Shown here: positions 42,799-50,498 of the stretch, in pieces
How the letters are laid out: each line of letters opens with the position of its first letter
Numbering within the stretch: the first letter of the stretch is position 1
Source of the DNA: an uncultured Bacillota bacterium
GTDB lineage: Bacteria > Bacillota > Clostridia > Oscillospirales > Oscillospiraceae
DNA length: 55,338 nt
Assembly (NCBI GenBank): GCA_947073765.1
Contig: CAMTMZ010000014.1
Location: forward strand, 1 to 55,338
Direction of reading: 5' to 3'
Program-made: the position numbers and the translations under genes
Notes under the pieces: generated by a model
What the model saw: only the letters and a program-made list of their open reading frames with translations
What the model was told of the DNA's origin: nothing
Databases searched by the model: none

Positions 42799-42835
42799 AA
42801 AAGCGCGCCGTCTGATCGTACAGACAGCGCGCTTT
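42799..42835 (-). terminator. Terminator after the ATP-grasp gene
   Basis: AAAGCGCGC and GTCTG pair with CAGAC and GCGCGCTTT around a 6-base loop. Read on the minus strand the stem ends in TTTTC. It lies 36 bases past the stop of the minus-strand ATP-grasp gene. Confidence 0.8.
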
Positions 42836-42870
42836 CCTGTGTAGATATCAAGATTTCGCCAGACCTCCCG

Positions 42871-44082
42871 TCACCCTTCTCTGCACAGCAGAACATCGTG
42901 ATAGAACTTATCCAGCTTTTTTTGGGTGGGGAAGGTGGCAACATACATCTGGTTGCCCATGGCGTCAGACAGCACATCAGGGATACGGCCCACCAGCTTA
43001 ATTTTCTCGCCATATTTTTTCAGAATGGTCTCATGATCGTAAACAAAGGGCTTGCCGTCCCGGCGGCCGGCGTAGGCGCAGAAGCAGTGGGGACCGTCTT
43101 CCACGGTGGAGCGGTCAAAGGCGATCATATCCGCCCAGATTTTGTATACGTTGGTGGAGTTGGCAAAGTTCATCATGTCCGGGCTGAACCCGCCGCAGGG
43201 GCGCATATTGACCTCAAGGGCCACCACGTCTCCCTTCTTGCCCATTCCCTCCTGGTCCTGGGTGAGGCGGAAGAACTCAAAGTGGACAAATCGGCTCTTT
43301 ACGCCAAAGCTCTTTACTGCGGCCCGTCCGGCCTTCCGGGTGTCTGCGGGCAGGTCCTTCACAATGTAATAGATGGAGTTGTCCTCTTCGTTGACAATAT
43401 CCATAATGGACATAGGGGTGACATTGCCTGTCTCAAAAATGGGATTGCCCTGGGAGTCGATAATGGCGTCGTAGGAGTTGACTTCAGCGTAGATAAACTC
43501 CTCCATGATATAGGTGACATCAGGATTTTTGTTTTCCAGGAAGGCGGTGAGCTCCTTCAGATTGGAGAGCTTATGGGTATCTGACGCTCCCACGCCGTTG
43601 TCGGGCTTCACCACCACCGGCCAGCCTACCTCCTTGATGAAAGCCCGGCAGTCCTTACGGCAGTTTTTGTCACTACCCACCAGGTGGTACCGGGCAGTGG
43701 GAATGTCCGCCGCCCGATAGAACTCCTTCATCCGGGATTTATATTTGATCCGGGGCATATCCGCCTCTTGAAAGCCGCTGGTAATATGAAAATCGGTGCG
43801 CAGCCGGGCGTCCCGTTCCAGCCAGTATTCGTTGTTGCTCTCCAGCCAGTCGATCCGGCCATACTTGTGGATAAAAAAGGCTGCTGCCCGGTACACAGCG
43901 TCATAGTCCTCCAGGGAGTCCACCTTATAGTATTCGTTTAAGCTGTCCTTCAGCTCGACGCTGAGCTGGTCATAGGGCTGATCCCCAATGCCCAGTACAT
44001 TCAAACCATTGTTTTTCAGCTCCCGACAGAATTGCCAATAGTTGGTAGGAAAATTGGGGGAAATGAAGATGACGTTTTTCAT
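42871..44082 (-). CDS. ATP-grasp domain ligase of unknown substrate
   Basis: Predicted 403 residues. The N-terminal Rossmann-like part (MKNVIFISPNFPTNYWQFC) is followed by an ATP-grasp domain. WPVVVKPDNGVGASDTHKL is the glycine-rich ATP loop, YIMEEFIYAEVNSYDAIID follows, and the Mg-binding ExN is in VALEVNMRPCGGFSPDM. It resembles carboxylate-amine/thiol ligases of the carbamoyl-phosphate synthase/BioC-like group that join an acid to an amine. ATG 44082 has AAAGGAGAG upstream, and the open frame beyond it is not used. It is third in a minus-strand run after two esterase genes, with a 143-base gap. Confidence 0.87.
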   Translation of the reverse strand: MKNVIFISPNFPTNYWQFCRELKNNGLNVLGIGDQPYDQLSVELKDSLNEYYKVDSLEDYDAVYRAAAFFIHKYGRIDWLESNNEYWLERDARLRTDFHITSGFQEADMPRIKYKSRMKEFYRAADIPTARYHLVGSDKNCRKDCRAFIKEVGWPVVVKPDNGVGASDTHKLSNLKELTAFLENKNPDVTYIMEEFIYAEVNSYDAIIDSQGNPIFETGNVTPMSIMDIVNEEDNSIYYIVKDLPADTRKAGRAAVKSFGVKSRFVHFEFFRLTQDQEGMGKKGDVVALEVNMRPCGGFSPDMMNFANSTNVYKIWADMIAFDRSTVEDGPHCFCAYAGRRDGKPFVYDHETILKKYGEKIKLVGRIPDVLSDAMGNQMYVATFPTQKKLDKFYHDVLLCREG

Positions 44083-44199
44083 GGTTCTCTCTCCTTTCGC
44101 GGGGGGCGTATCAGCCCCTCTGCGCACCTGTCTTGGCGTTTTCTGGCCTGGTTTTGGCCGGTTTTGGTCCCATTAAGGGTGTAGTATTGTTCGAAAAAA

Positions 44200-44212
44200 A
44201 TACAAAATGTAT
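44200..44212. promoter_or_regulatory. Small palindrome upstream of the ATP-grasp gene
   Basis: ATACA-AAA-TGTAT is a perfect 5-bp inverted repeat in an A/T-rich patch of the 143-base spacer between esterase and ATP-grasp genes. It could be an operator. There is also A/T-rich sequence that could hold a promoter for the ATP-grasp gene, but no good pair of boxes is seen. Confidence 0.3.
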
Positions 44213-44225
44213 AGAAGTCCTCAGC

Positions 44226-44981
44226 TTACGGACAGGGTTGACCGGGCTCGCCACCCAGCAGCCAGGGGAAGAAGTAGACCACCTGCTTATACCACCAGGG
44301 CCAGTCATGGGCACAGTCATGCCCCCAGAAGTCCACCCAGGTGTGAATGCCCTTGCGGTAGAAGATGTCGGCCAGCTGACGGGTGGTGTCAGGGAGCTCC
44401 CAGGGTCCCTGGCCTACGCAGATAGCGGCCCTCTGGCGGTTAAAAATATCAATATAGGGATGATTTTCCGGCAGATTGGCCATATAGTGGACCGGAGAGT
44501 TCTGATATACCACCTCGTCCATGTAGCCGCCGAAACCGTAATCGGCGGTGTAGATGCCGCTGAGGGCCAGCATGCCGTCAAACAGATCAGGTCTGCGCAG
44601 GTAGAGGTTGGCGGCGTGAGTGGCCCCCAGACTGCACCCGAAGGAGATAATGCCCGGCCGCTTGGTCCAGTCCAGGATAAAGGGCGCCATTTCCCTGGTA
44701 AGATAATCCATCCATCGCTCATGCCGTCTGGCCCGCCAGTGGGGATCTCCGGACTTGTCTGACCAGGTCTCCTTGTCGATGGTATCCACGGAAAAAACGA
44801 TAATCTGTCCGGATTCAATCCAGGGGGACAGGGTTTCGGTCATGTGGAAGTTGCCAAAATCAAAAAAACGGCCGTCCTGACAGGGGATGTAGAGCACCGG
44901 CCGGCCGGCGTGGCCGTAGACCATACACTCCATATCCCGCTCCAAAGCGGGGCTGTACTGTGTCAAATATTGTGTATTCAT
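44226..44981 (-). CDS. Alpha/beta-hydrolase, esterase family (COG4947-like)
   Basis: Predicted 251-residue cytoplasmic hydrolase. RPVLYIPCQDGRFFDF, WMDYLTREMAPFI, nucleophile Ser117 in FGCSLGATHA (GxSxG), MLALSGIYTADYGFGGYMD, and the C-terminal GHDCAHDWPWW, which supplies the catalytic His, fit the putative-esterase group. No signal peptide. ATG 44981 has AGGAGG six bases upstream. It lies ten bases after another esterase gene, and the two are distant paralogues of similar size. Substrate unknown. Confidence 0.87.
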   Translation of the reverse strand: MNTQYLTQYSPALERDMECMVYGHAGRPVLYIPCQDGRFFDFGNFHMTETLSPWIESGQIIVFSVDTIDKETWSDKSGDPHWRARRHERWMDYLTREMAPFILDWTKRPGIISFGCSLGATHAANLYLRRPDLFDGMLALSGIYTADYGFGGYMDEVVYQNSPVHYMANLPENHPYIDIFNRQRAAICVGQGPWELPDTTRQLADIFYRKGIHTWVDFWGHDCAHDWPWWYKQVVYFFPWLLGGEPGQPCP

Positions 44982-44991
44982 AGTCATCCTC

Positions 44992-45762
44992 CTAAATTTC
45001 CAGCTCATACATGAGTGTTTCAATGAAAAAAGGAATCTGTTTCTCCCAGCTGGCCTCGCAGTGGTCGCCGCCGGGGACGATGCGGCAGGTGAGCTTGATT
45101 CCCCGCTCCAGCAGATGGCCGGCTATCCGGGAGAACTGCCCCCGCATCAGCTCATGGTTGCCCAGCTCCCGGGACCCGTAGTCCATATACAGCACTGTGT
45201 CTGACCGAACCGAAGCCCCCCGAACCAGCCGGGCCAGACGGTCCGGAGCAACCCACAGGGAGGGGGACAGAGCAGCCGCTCGGGAGAAAACGTGATTATA
45301 CTCCAGCAGGGCGTACAGACTCATCAGTCCGCCCATGGAGCTGCCGGCGATAAAGGTGTGGGGGCGGGCGGGAAGTGTTCGGTACTGCTTGTCAATGGTG
45401 GGCTTGAAGGTATGGACAAACCAGTCCATGGTGGTCTTGCCCCGGCCTGCCACATGGCCAAAATCGGGTTCGTAGAACGTGTAGGGGGAATATTCCGACA
45501 GACGGCCGTTGTCCGGGTGATGGTTGCACTCCACCGCCGCCACAATCAGCGGCACTCCATAGGCGTCCAGGTACTCTCCCAGCCCCCAGCTCTTGCCGTA
45601 GGTGGCGTCGGAGTCAAAAAAGACGTTGTGGCCGTCGAACATATACAGCACCGGATAGCGGCGCTCCGGGGCATAGTCATAGTCCGCCGGCAGATAGAGG
45701 TAGACCCCTCGGGGCTCCTCTCCTGTGAGCGCAGGGATGGTCACATCCCACTTTTGTATCAT
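44992..45762 (-). CDS. Alpha/beta-hydrolase, esterase family (Fes/IroE-like fold)
   Basis: Predicted 256 residues. VYLYLPADYDYAPERRYPVLYMFDG (in parts), YLDAYGVPLIVAAVECN, Ser142 in AGSSMGG, LSPSLW, and GGDHCEASWEKQ with the catalytic His match the esterase D/enterobactin-esterase superfamily. There is no signal peptide, so it is cytoplasmic. ATG 45762 has GGGAGG upstream. It is the first gene of the esterase-esterase-ATP-grasp run and has its own promoter. No siderophore genes are in the window, so a ferric-siderophore role is not supported by context. Confidence 0.87.
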   Translation of the reverse strand: MIQKWDVTIPALTGEEPRGVYLYLPADYDYAPERRYPVLYMFDGHNVFFDSDATYGKSWGLGEYLDAYGVPLIVAAVECNHHPDNGRLSEYSPYTFYEPDFGHVAGRGKTTMDWFVHTFKPTIDKQYRTLPARPHTFIAGSSMGGLMSLYALLEYNHVFSRAAALSPSLWVAPDRLARLVRGASVRSDTVLYMDYGSRELGNHELMRGQFSRIAGHLLERGIKLTCRIVPGGDHCEASWEKQIPFFIETLMYELEI

Positions 45763-45791
45763 GGTACTTCCCTCCCAGTGTATTCTTTGAC

Positions 45792-45820
45792 AGTTTACCA
45801 CAGTGAAGTAAAAATTTCAA
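45792..45820 (-). promoter_or_regulatory. Promoter of the esterase/ATP-grasp run
   Basis: On the minus strand, TTGAAA (45820-45815), 17 bases, TAAACT (45797-45792), about 30 bases before the ATG. Confidence 0.72.
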
Positions 45821-45884
45821 TTCATTTGAAGAGTTTTTCTGTATATGATGATTGAAGGGGAAAAACAGAAATAAATTTGTTGAA

Positions 45885-45917
45885 TATCACAAATAAAAAA
45901 GGCCGTCTGCTGTGATA
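45885..45917. promoter_or_regulatory. Wide inverted repeat between the esterase and TfoX-C genes
   Basis: TATCACA (45885-45891) and TGTGATA (45911-45917) form a perfect 7-bp inverted repeat 19 bases apart in the divergent, A/T-rich control region. It could be an operator or a hairpin. Its regulator is unknown. Confidence 0.4.
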
Positions 45918-45952
45918 AAATGAATTTATTCCACAGAATGGGGGTATAGAAT

Positions 45953-46228
45953 ATGGCGGAATTGACGGCGATGCGCAATATCGGCGGGGAGATGGCGAGG
46001 AAGCTGACGGCGGTGGGGATCGACTCCCCGGAAAAACTGGTGGAGGCAGGCGCCAAACAGGCGTTTTTCAAGCTGAAAGAGACCTTTCCCAATGTGTGCC
46101 TGGTACACCTGTATGCGTTGGAGGGGGCGATCACCGATCAGGAGTACAATGAGCTGCCGGAGAAGACGAAACAGGAGCTGAAGGGTTTCAGTGATTTTTT
46201 AAGGGGAAAGACCCAAGATGATGCGTAA
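45953..46228 (+). CDS. TfoX C-terminal domain protein
   Basis: Predicted 91 residues that cover only the TfoX C-terminal (helix-hairpin-helix-like) domain: LTAMRNIGGEMARKLTAVGI, KLVEAGAKQAFFKLKETFPNVCLVHLYALEGAI and LPEKTKQELKGF, in order. Full TfoX proteins (about 200 residues) promote competence in Gammaproteobacteria; stand-alone C-domains are common in Firmicutes and have no settled role. GGGGG precedes ATG. It is divergent from the esterase gene and is followed by a terminator. Confidence 0.9.
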   Translation: MAELTAMRNIGGEMARKLTAVGIDSPEKLVEAGAKQAFFKLKETFPNVCLVHLYALEGAITDQEYNELPEKTKQELKGFSDFLRGKTQDDA

Positions 46229-46245
46229 CGTGCGGCCGGCCGGTA

Positions 46246-46278
46246 ACCGGAGGACTTTGGTCCTCTGGTTTTTCTTTT
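46246..46278 (+). terminator. Terminator after the TfoX-C gene
   Basis: ACCGGAGGAC pairs with GTCCTCTGGT (one G-U) around TTTG, followed by TTTTCTTTT. Confidence 0.88.
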
Positions 46279-46308
46279 GTCATAACCCCCGGCTTGTCCT
46301 CATAGGAT
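46279..46308 (+). promoter_or_regulatory. Candidate sigma-E (sporulation) promoter of the spoIIIA operon
   Basis: GTCATAAC (46279-46286), 14 bases, CATAGGAT (46301-46308) resemble the mother-cell sigma-E boxes (near GTCATATT and CATACAAT) at the right spacing. They lie 23 bases before spoIIIAA, which is under sigma-E in other spore formers. Confidence 0.6.
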
Positions 46309-46331
46309 GAGACAAAGGCTGGTGAAGAGGA

Positions 46332-47243
46332 ATGACACGAATGACAGCGGCGGACAGCTTTGTACAAGCCGTTCAGGTTTTGCCGCGCCGGCTGCGGGAA
46401 GCGGCACTGTCCCTCCCGGAGGGAGACCGGGCCCTGGCGGAGGAGCTGCGGCTGCGGGCGGGCTGGCCTATGACGGCCCTGATCGACGGCGAGGAGCATC
46501 CACTGGGCGGTGTTCCGGTGGGGCAGGGAGAGCTGGAACAGCTGGTGGAAATTGCCAGCTGTGCCTCCCTCCATGCGGTGATGTTCCAGGTGCGCCAAGG
46601 CTACCTTACCGTGGAGGGGGGGCATCGGGTGGGGTTGTGCGGGACGGCCGCGATGCGGGATGGGGAGATACACAGCCTGCGGTGCGTCTCCTCGGCCGAC
46701 CTGCGTGTGGCGCGGCAGATGAAAGGGAGCGCCGGAGCTGTGCTGGACAGGCTGTGCCCTGGAGGAAGGCTGGCTGACACTCTGATTTTGGCGCCCCCCG
46801 GTCTGGGCAAGACCACACTGCTGCGGGATATTGTGCGGGCGGTATCGGAGGGGGAGGGGTGCGCCCCTCTCCGGGTGTCCCTGGCCGACGAGCGGGGAGA
46901 GGTGGCCGCGCTGTACAATGGGCTGCCCCAGCTGGAGGTGGGGCGGCGCACCGATGTGGCGGAGGGCTGCCCCAAGGCCCAGGGGCTGATGCTTCTGCTG
47001 AGAGCCATGAATCCCCAGGTGCTGGCGGCGGACGAGATCACCGCGCCGGAGGACGTGAGGGCGCTGGAGACGGCGGCGGGGTGCGGCGTTACTCTGCTGG
47101 CCACCGCTCACGGGGAGAGCCGGGCGGACCTGGAGCGCAGACCGCTGTACCGCCCTGTGCTGGAGGGAGGCCTGTTCCGCTTTCTGGTGGGCATCCGCCG
47201 GAAGGGTGGGAAGCGAGTGTATACAGTGGAGGAGCTGAGGTAG
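46332..47243 (+). CDS. spoIIIAA: Stage III sporulation protein AA (ATPase)
   Basis: Predicted 303-residue secretion-type ATPase of the mother cell-forespore channel. Walker A APPGLGKTTLLRD (about 154-166), the Walker B region ADEI in VLAADEITAPED, SLADERGEVAALYNG and LLATAHGES are the SpoIIIAA blocks. LRAGWPMT near the N-terminus matches LRxgrP. Two starts are possible: ATG 46332 lies directly against GAAGAGG, while ATG 46341 is ten bases from it, so the second may be used in the cell. It is the first of eight tightly packed spoIIIA genes. Confidence 0.95.
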   Translation: MTRMTAADSFVQAVQVLPRRLREAALSLPEGDRALAEELRLRAGWPMTALIDGEEHPLGGVPVGQGELEQLVEIASCASLHAVMFQVRQGYLTVEGGHRVGLCGTAAMRDGEIHSLRCVSSADLRVARQMKGSAGAVLDRLCPGGRLADTLILAPPGLGKTTLLRDIVRAVSEGEGCAPLRVSLADERGEVAALYNGLPQLEVGRRTDVAEGCPKAQGLMLLLRAMNPQVLAADEITAPEDVRALETAAGCGVTLLATAHGESRADLERRPLYRPVLEGGLFRFLVGIRRKGGKRVYTVEELR

Positions 47244-47753
47244 ATGGTGCGGGTACTGGGGGCCGCTTTGGTGGCGGCGGGAGGGGCGGTTTTGGGCTTT
47301 CAGGCGGCGGCGGGACTGCGCCGTCAGGCGCGGGCCCTGGAGCAGATGGCCCAGGGGCTGCTGGGATTGGAAGGGGAGCTGGAGATCACCGCGCCACCCC
47401 TGCCCCGGCTGATGGAGCGGTGCGCCGGGCGGAGCGAGGGTCCGGCCCGGGAACTGTTTGCAAGCTGCGCCCAGGGATTGGAGCGGCTGGACCGGGAGGA
47501 GCTTTCTGCCCTGTGGCGGCGGCTGGTGGAAGAGCGGACGGAGCTGGGGCCAGAGGGACAGGCTGTTTTGGCCCCCCTGGGTGAGGTGCTGGGCCGCTAT
47601 GAGGCGGATCGGCAGCGGGAGGCTCTGTCCACCGCCCGCCGCCGCCTGGAGGAGATGGCAGACCGGGTGGAACGGGACTACCGCCGCCGGGGCAGGGTCT
47701 ATGAGGCGCTGGGGCTGTCCGGCGGGGCGTTTTTGGTAATTTTGCTGCTGTAG
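47244..47753 (+). CDS. spoIIIAB: Stage III sporulation protein AB
   Basis: Predicted 169 residues with an N-terminal transmembrane helix (VLGAALVAAGGAVLGFQAAA), a helical cytoplasmic-type middle (about 25-150) and a C-terminal hydrophobic helix (AFLVILLL). This is the GspF-like topology of SpoIIIAB. Start ATG directly follows the spoIIIAA stop, and position between AA and AC confirms identity. Confidence 0.9.
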   Translation: MVRVLGAALVAAGGAVLGFQAAAGLRRQARALEQMAQGLLGLEGELEITAPPLPRLMERCAGRSEGPARELFASCAQGLERLDREELSALWRRLVEERTELGPEGQAVLAPLGEVLGRYEADRQREALSTARRRLEEMADRVERDYRRRGRVYEALGLSGGAFLVILLL

Positions 47754-47799
47754 GGACAGCCGCGTCCTGTATCAACTACGAAAGAGGGCGGAATTTGGG

Positions 47800-47994
47800 A
47801 TGGAAGTGGATTTGATCTTTAAAATCGCGGCGATTGGTATTCTGGTGGCGGTGCTGAACCAGGTGCTCAGCCGGGCGGGCCGGGACGAACAGGCTATGAT
47901 GACCACCCTGGCCGGCCTGGTGGTGGTGCTGATGATGGTGGTGCAGGAGATTGCCAGCCTGTTTAACCTGGTAAAGGACCTGTTCGGGCTGTGA
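47800..47994 (+). CDS. spoIIIAC: Stage III sporulation protein AC
   Basis: Predicted 64 residues with two transmembrane helices (IFKIAAIGILVAVLNQVL; LAGLVVVLMMVVQEIASLF) joined by the conserved loop SRAGRDEQAM. Length and motif are typical of SpoIIIAC. It is small and tightly linked to spoIIIAD, with which it shares its last base or bases. Confidence 0.94.
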   Translation: MEVDLIFKIAAIGILVAVLNQVLSRAGRDEQAMMTTLAGLVVVLMMVVQEIASLFNLVKDLFGL

Positions 47995-48383
47995 TGGAGG
48001 CTATGGCAAAGCTGGCCGCTGTGGCCGTGACGGCGGTGGTGCTCAGTGCGGTGCTGAAAAAAAATACTCCGGAGCTGGCCCTGCTGCTGGTGCTGGCGGC
48101 GGGGCTATGGATGCTGGGGTCGGTGGCCGCCGGACTGGGTGCGGTGGTGGCGATGATGGAGGAGCTGGCCTGGCAGGCCGGACTGTCTGAGGTGCTGCTG
48201 GGGCCGGTGGTAAAGACAGTGGCCCTGTCTATCCTGACCAAGGTGACGGCGGAAATCTGCCGTTCAGCGGGGGAGGGAGGCGCGGCGGCCTTTGTGGAGA
48301 CGGCGGGGGCCGTGCTGGCCCTGCTGGTGGCCCTGCCGCTGGTGCGGGCGGTGGCCCAGCTGATGGGGGAGCTTTTAACATGA
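47994..48383 (+). CDS. spoIIIAD: Stage III sporulation protein AD
   Basis: Predicted 129 residues with about four hydrophobic helices. KKNTPELALLLVLAAG, and LGPVVKTVALSILTKVTAEICRSAGE in the C-terminal half, are the SpoIIIAD signature. ATG 47994 shares its A with the spoIIIAC stop; GTG 47991, one codon earlier, is also possible. It ends overlapping spoIIIAE by four bases. Confidence 0.93.
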   Translation: MEAMAKLAAVAVTAVVLSAVLKKNTPELALLLVLAAGLWMLGSVAAGLGAVVAMMEELAWQAGLSEVLLGPVVKTVALSILTKVTAEICRSAGEGGAAAFVETAGAVLALLVALPLVRAVAQLMGELLT

Positions 48384-49441
48384 GGAAGGTGCTGATTTTC
48401 TGCGCCCTGGCTTTGCTGTGCGCTTTGCCCGCCCTGGGGGCGGGGGTGAGCGTTCCCGGGCTGGATCAGATTTGGGCGGAGGCGGACAGCTGCGGTGTGA
48501 ATCGGGAGGCCTCGCTGGATGAGGGGCTGTCGGGCCTGTTTGCCGCCGCCCTGGATCAGATCGGGGGACTCTTTCAGGCAAGCCTGGCCACGGCGATGAA
48601 ACTGGTGGCCGTGGTATTGCTGTGCGCGCTGGCGGAAAGCGCCCGGGCAGGAGAGGAGACCGCTCTGCAGGGGGTGACTTTGGCCGGGGTGCTGGCCATT
48701 ACCGCGCTGACCCTGACGGATATGGACACCATGATTGGACTGGGGAGGGACACGCTGGGGCGGATGGAGAGCTTTTCCGCCCTGCTGCTGCCCGCTATGG
48801 CGGTGCTGACGGCGGCCACCGGCGGGGTGACCGCCGCCGCCGCCCGGCAGGGGGCCACAGTGCTCTTTTCTCAGCTGCTCATAGCTGTGATGGACAGGCT
48901 GCTGGTACCCCTGGTATACGCCTTTGTGGCGGCCAGCTGCGCCTACGCCGCCGTGGGCAATCCGGGGATGAAGAAAGTAGCTGAGCTGTTGAAAAGCGCT
49001 GTTACCTTTCTGCTCACAGCGTTGCTGCTGGCCTTTGTGGGCTATCTGACCGCCAGCGGGGCAATTGCGGGCAGCGTGGACGCCGCCGCCGTCAAGGCGG
49101 CCAAGCTGGCGATCTCAAGGGCAATCCCGGTGGTGGGTGGAATCCTGGCCGACGCCTCTGAGTCGGTGCTGGCGGGGGCAGGAGCGCTGCGGGGAGCTGT
49201 GGGCCTGGCTGGGATGCTGGTAGTGCTGGCCCTGTGCCTCACCCCCTTTCTGCGGCTGGCAATGCAGTATCTGGTGTATAAGGGGGCGGCGGCCCTGTGC
49301 GCCACGGTGGCCCAGCCCAAGCTGTCCGGACTGATCGACGCCATTGGCTCCGCCTTTGGGCTGGTGCTGGGGATGACTGGGGCGGGGGCGCTGGTGCTGC
49401 TGGTGAGCATTGTGTCAGCTGTGTCGGCGGTGACGCCATGA
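48380..49441 (+). CDS. spoIIIAE: Stage III sporulation protein AE
   Basis: Predicted 353-residue polytopic membrane protein with a cleavable signal peptide (VLIFCALALLCALPALGAGV) and about seven helices. MESFSALLLPAMAVLTAATGGVTAAA, and GYLTASGAIAGSVDAAAVKAAK with AISRAIPVVGGILADASESVL further on, are diagnostic. Start and stop overlap the neighbouring genes by four bases each (ATGA), so it is translationally coupled on both sides. Confidence 0.95.
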   Translation: MRKVLIFCALALLCALPALGAGVSVPGLDQIWAEADSCGVNREASLDEGLSGLFAAALDQIGGLFQASLATAMKLVAVVLLCALAESARAGEETALQGVTLAGVLAITALTLTDMDTMIGLGRDTLGRMESFSALLLPAMAVLTAATGGVTAAAARQGATVLFSQLLIAVMDRLLVPLVYAFVAASCAYAAVGNPGMKKVAELLKSAVTFLLTALLLAFVGYLTASGAIAGSVDAAAVKAAKLAISRAIPVVGGILADASESVLAGAGALRGAVGLAGMLVVLALCLTPFLRLAMQYLVYKGAAALCATVAQPKLSGLIDAIGSAFGLVLGMTGAGALVLLVSIVSAVSAVTP

Positions 49442-49932
49442 TGGGGGCGGTAGGCCGCTGGCTGACAGCTGTGATCGCGGTGTCACTGCTGTGCGCGGCG
49501 GCGGACGCCCTGATGCCCCAGGGGGCGGTGAAGCGGGCGGGCCGGCTGGTGTGCGCTCTGGTGCTGATGGGGGCAGTGTTGTCTCCGCTGGCGGAGCTGG
49601 ACGGAGCGGAGGGACAGCGGTGGCTGAAGGAGTACCTGGCCGGAGTTGAATACCGGGAGGCGGAGCTGCAGGAGACGATAAACAGCCAGATGAAAGTCAT
49701 CATAGAAGAGGAGTGTGCCGCATATATTGTGGACAAGGCGGCGCAATTGGGATGGACCTGTACCGCCCGGGTGGAGTGTGAGGACGCCGGAGAGGGGCTG
49801 TATCTCCCGGTGCGGGTGGAGGTGGCCGGCCTTCTGACAGAGGAGGCGCGGTCCCGGCTGGCCCTGCTTATCGCGCAGGATTTGGGGGTGCCGGAGGACC
49901 ATATTACCATGGATAAGGGGGAAGTGCCGTGA
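49438..49932 (+). CDS. spoIIIAF: Stage III sporulation protein AF
   Basis: Predicted 164 residues. Two N-terminal transmembrane helices (WLTAVIAVSLLCAAADALM; LVCALVLMGAVLSPLAEL) are followed by a soluble ring-building-like domain (about 90-164: AAQLGWTCTARVEC, LYLPVRVEVAG, DLGVPEDHITMDKG). ATG 49438 overlaps the spoIIIAE stop, and the longer open frame upstream lies inside spoIIIAE. Confidence 0.92.
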   Translation: MMGAVGRWLTAVIAVSLLCAAADALMPQGAVKRAGRLVCALVLMGAVLSPLAELDGAEGQRWLKEYLAGVEYREAELQETINSQMKVIIEEECAAYIVDKAAQLGWTCTARVECEDAGEGLYLPVRVEVAGLLTEEARSRLALLIAQDLGVPEDHITMDKGEVP

Positions 49933-50435
49933 AATGGAAGTGGCCCCGGACAGCTCTGGGGTGGAAGGAGGCGCTGAGCAAGTACATCTATGTGGTGCTG
50001 GTGATAGTGGCGGGGGTGGTTTTGCTGCTTATGCCTGGCGGAGAGCGGGATAGTCCCCAGGCGGAGAGTCCCGCCCGGGAGGAGGCCTTTGACCTGGAGG
50101 CCTTTGAGGAGAAGCTGGAGCGCGCCCTGTCTCAGGTGGAGGGGGCGGGAGAGACCAAGGTGGTTCTAACCCTGGACGGCGGCAGCCGGCAGGTGCTGGC
50201 CCGCAACCAGGATCAGGAGAGGGACGGAGGGAGCTCCAACACGGTGGTTACCGTGGGAAAGGGCTCTGGCCAGCAGGAGGTGGTCCCCCTCCAGACCGTG
50301 GCGCCTCAGTTCCGGGGAGCGCTGGTGGTGTGCCCCGGTGGGGAGGATCCCCAGGTGCGCCTGAAGCTGATTGGGGCGGTGGCCGCCCTCACCGGGCTGG
50401 GATCAGACCGGATTTCTGTATGCGCGGGAGGATAG
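49929..50435 (+). CDS. spoIIIAG: Stage III sporulation protein AG
   Basis: Predicted 168 residues with one transmembrane helix (YIYVVLVIVAGVVLLLM, about 20-36) and a ring-building motif domain (EEKLERALSQVEGAGETKVVLTL, VAPQFRGALVVCPGG, VRLKLIGAVAALTGL). SpoIIIAG forms the large ring of the mother-cell side channel. GTG 49929 overlaps the spoIIIAF stop by four bases. Confidence 0.94.
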   Translation: MKWKWPRTALGWKEALSKYIYVVLVIVAGVVLLLMPGGERDSPQAESPAREEAFDLEAFEEKLERALSQVEGAGETKVVLTLDGGSRQVLARNQDQERDGGSSNTVVTVGKGSGQQEVVPLQTVAPQFRGALVVCPGGEDPQVRLKLIGAVAALTGLGSDRISVCAGG

Positions 50436-50498
50436 TGGAAAAGCCTCCCGCGGAGGAGCGAGAGACTTCGAAGTAAAAAAATCAAGGAGGAATCAACT

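Noticed and set aside
44083-44127. Longer start for the ATP-grasp protein
   Set aside because: The extra residues contain the translated ribosome binding site (AAAGGAGAG); ATG 44082 gives a natural beta-strand N-terminus.
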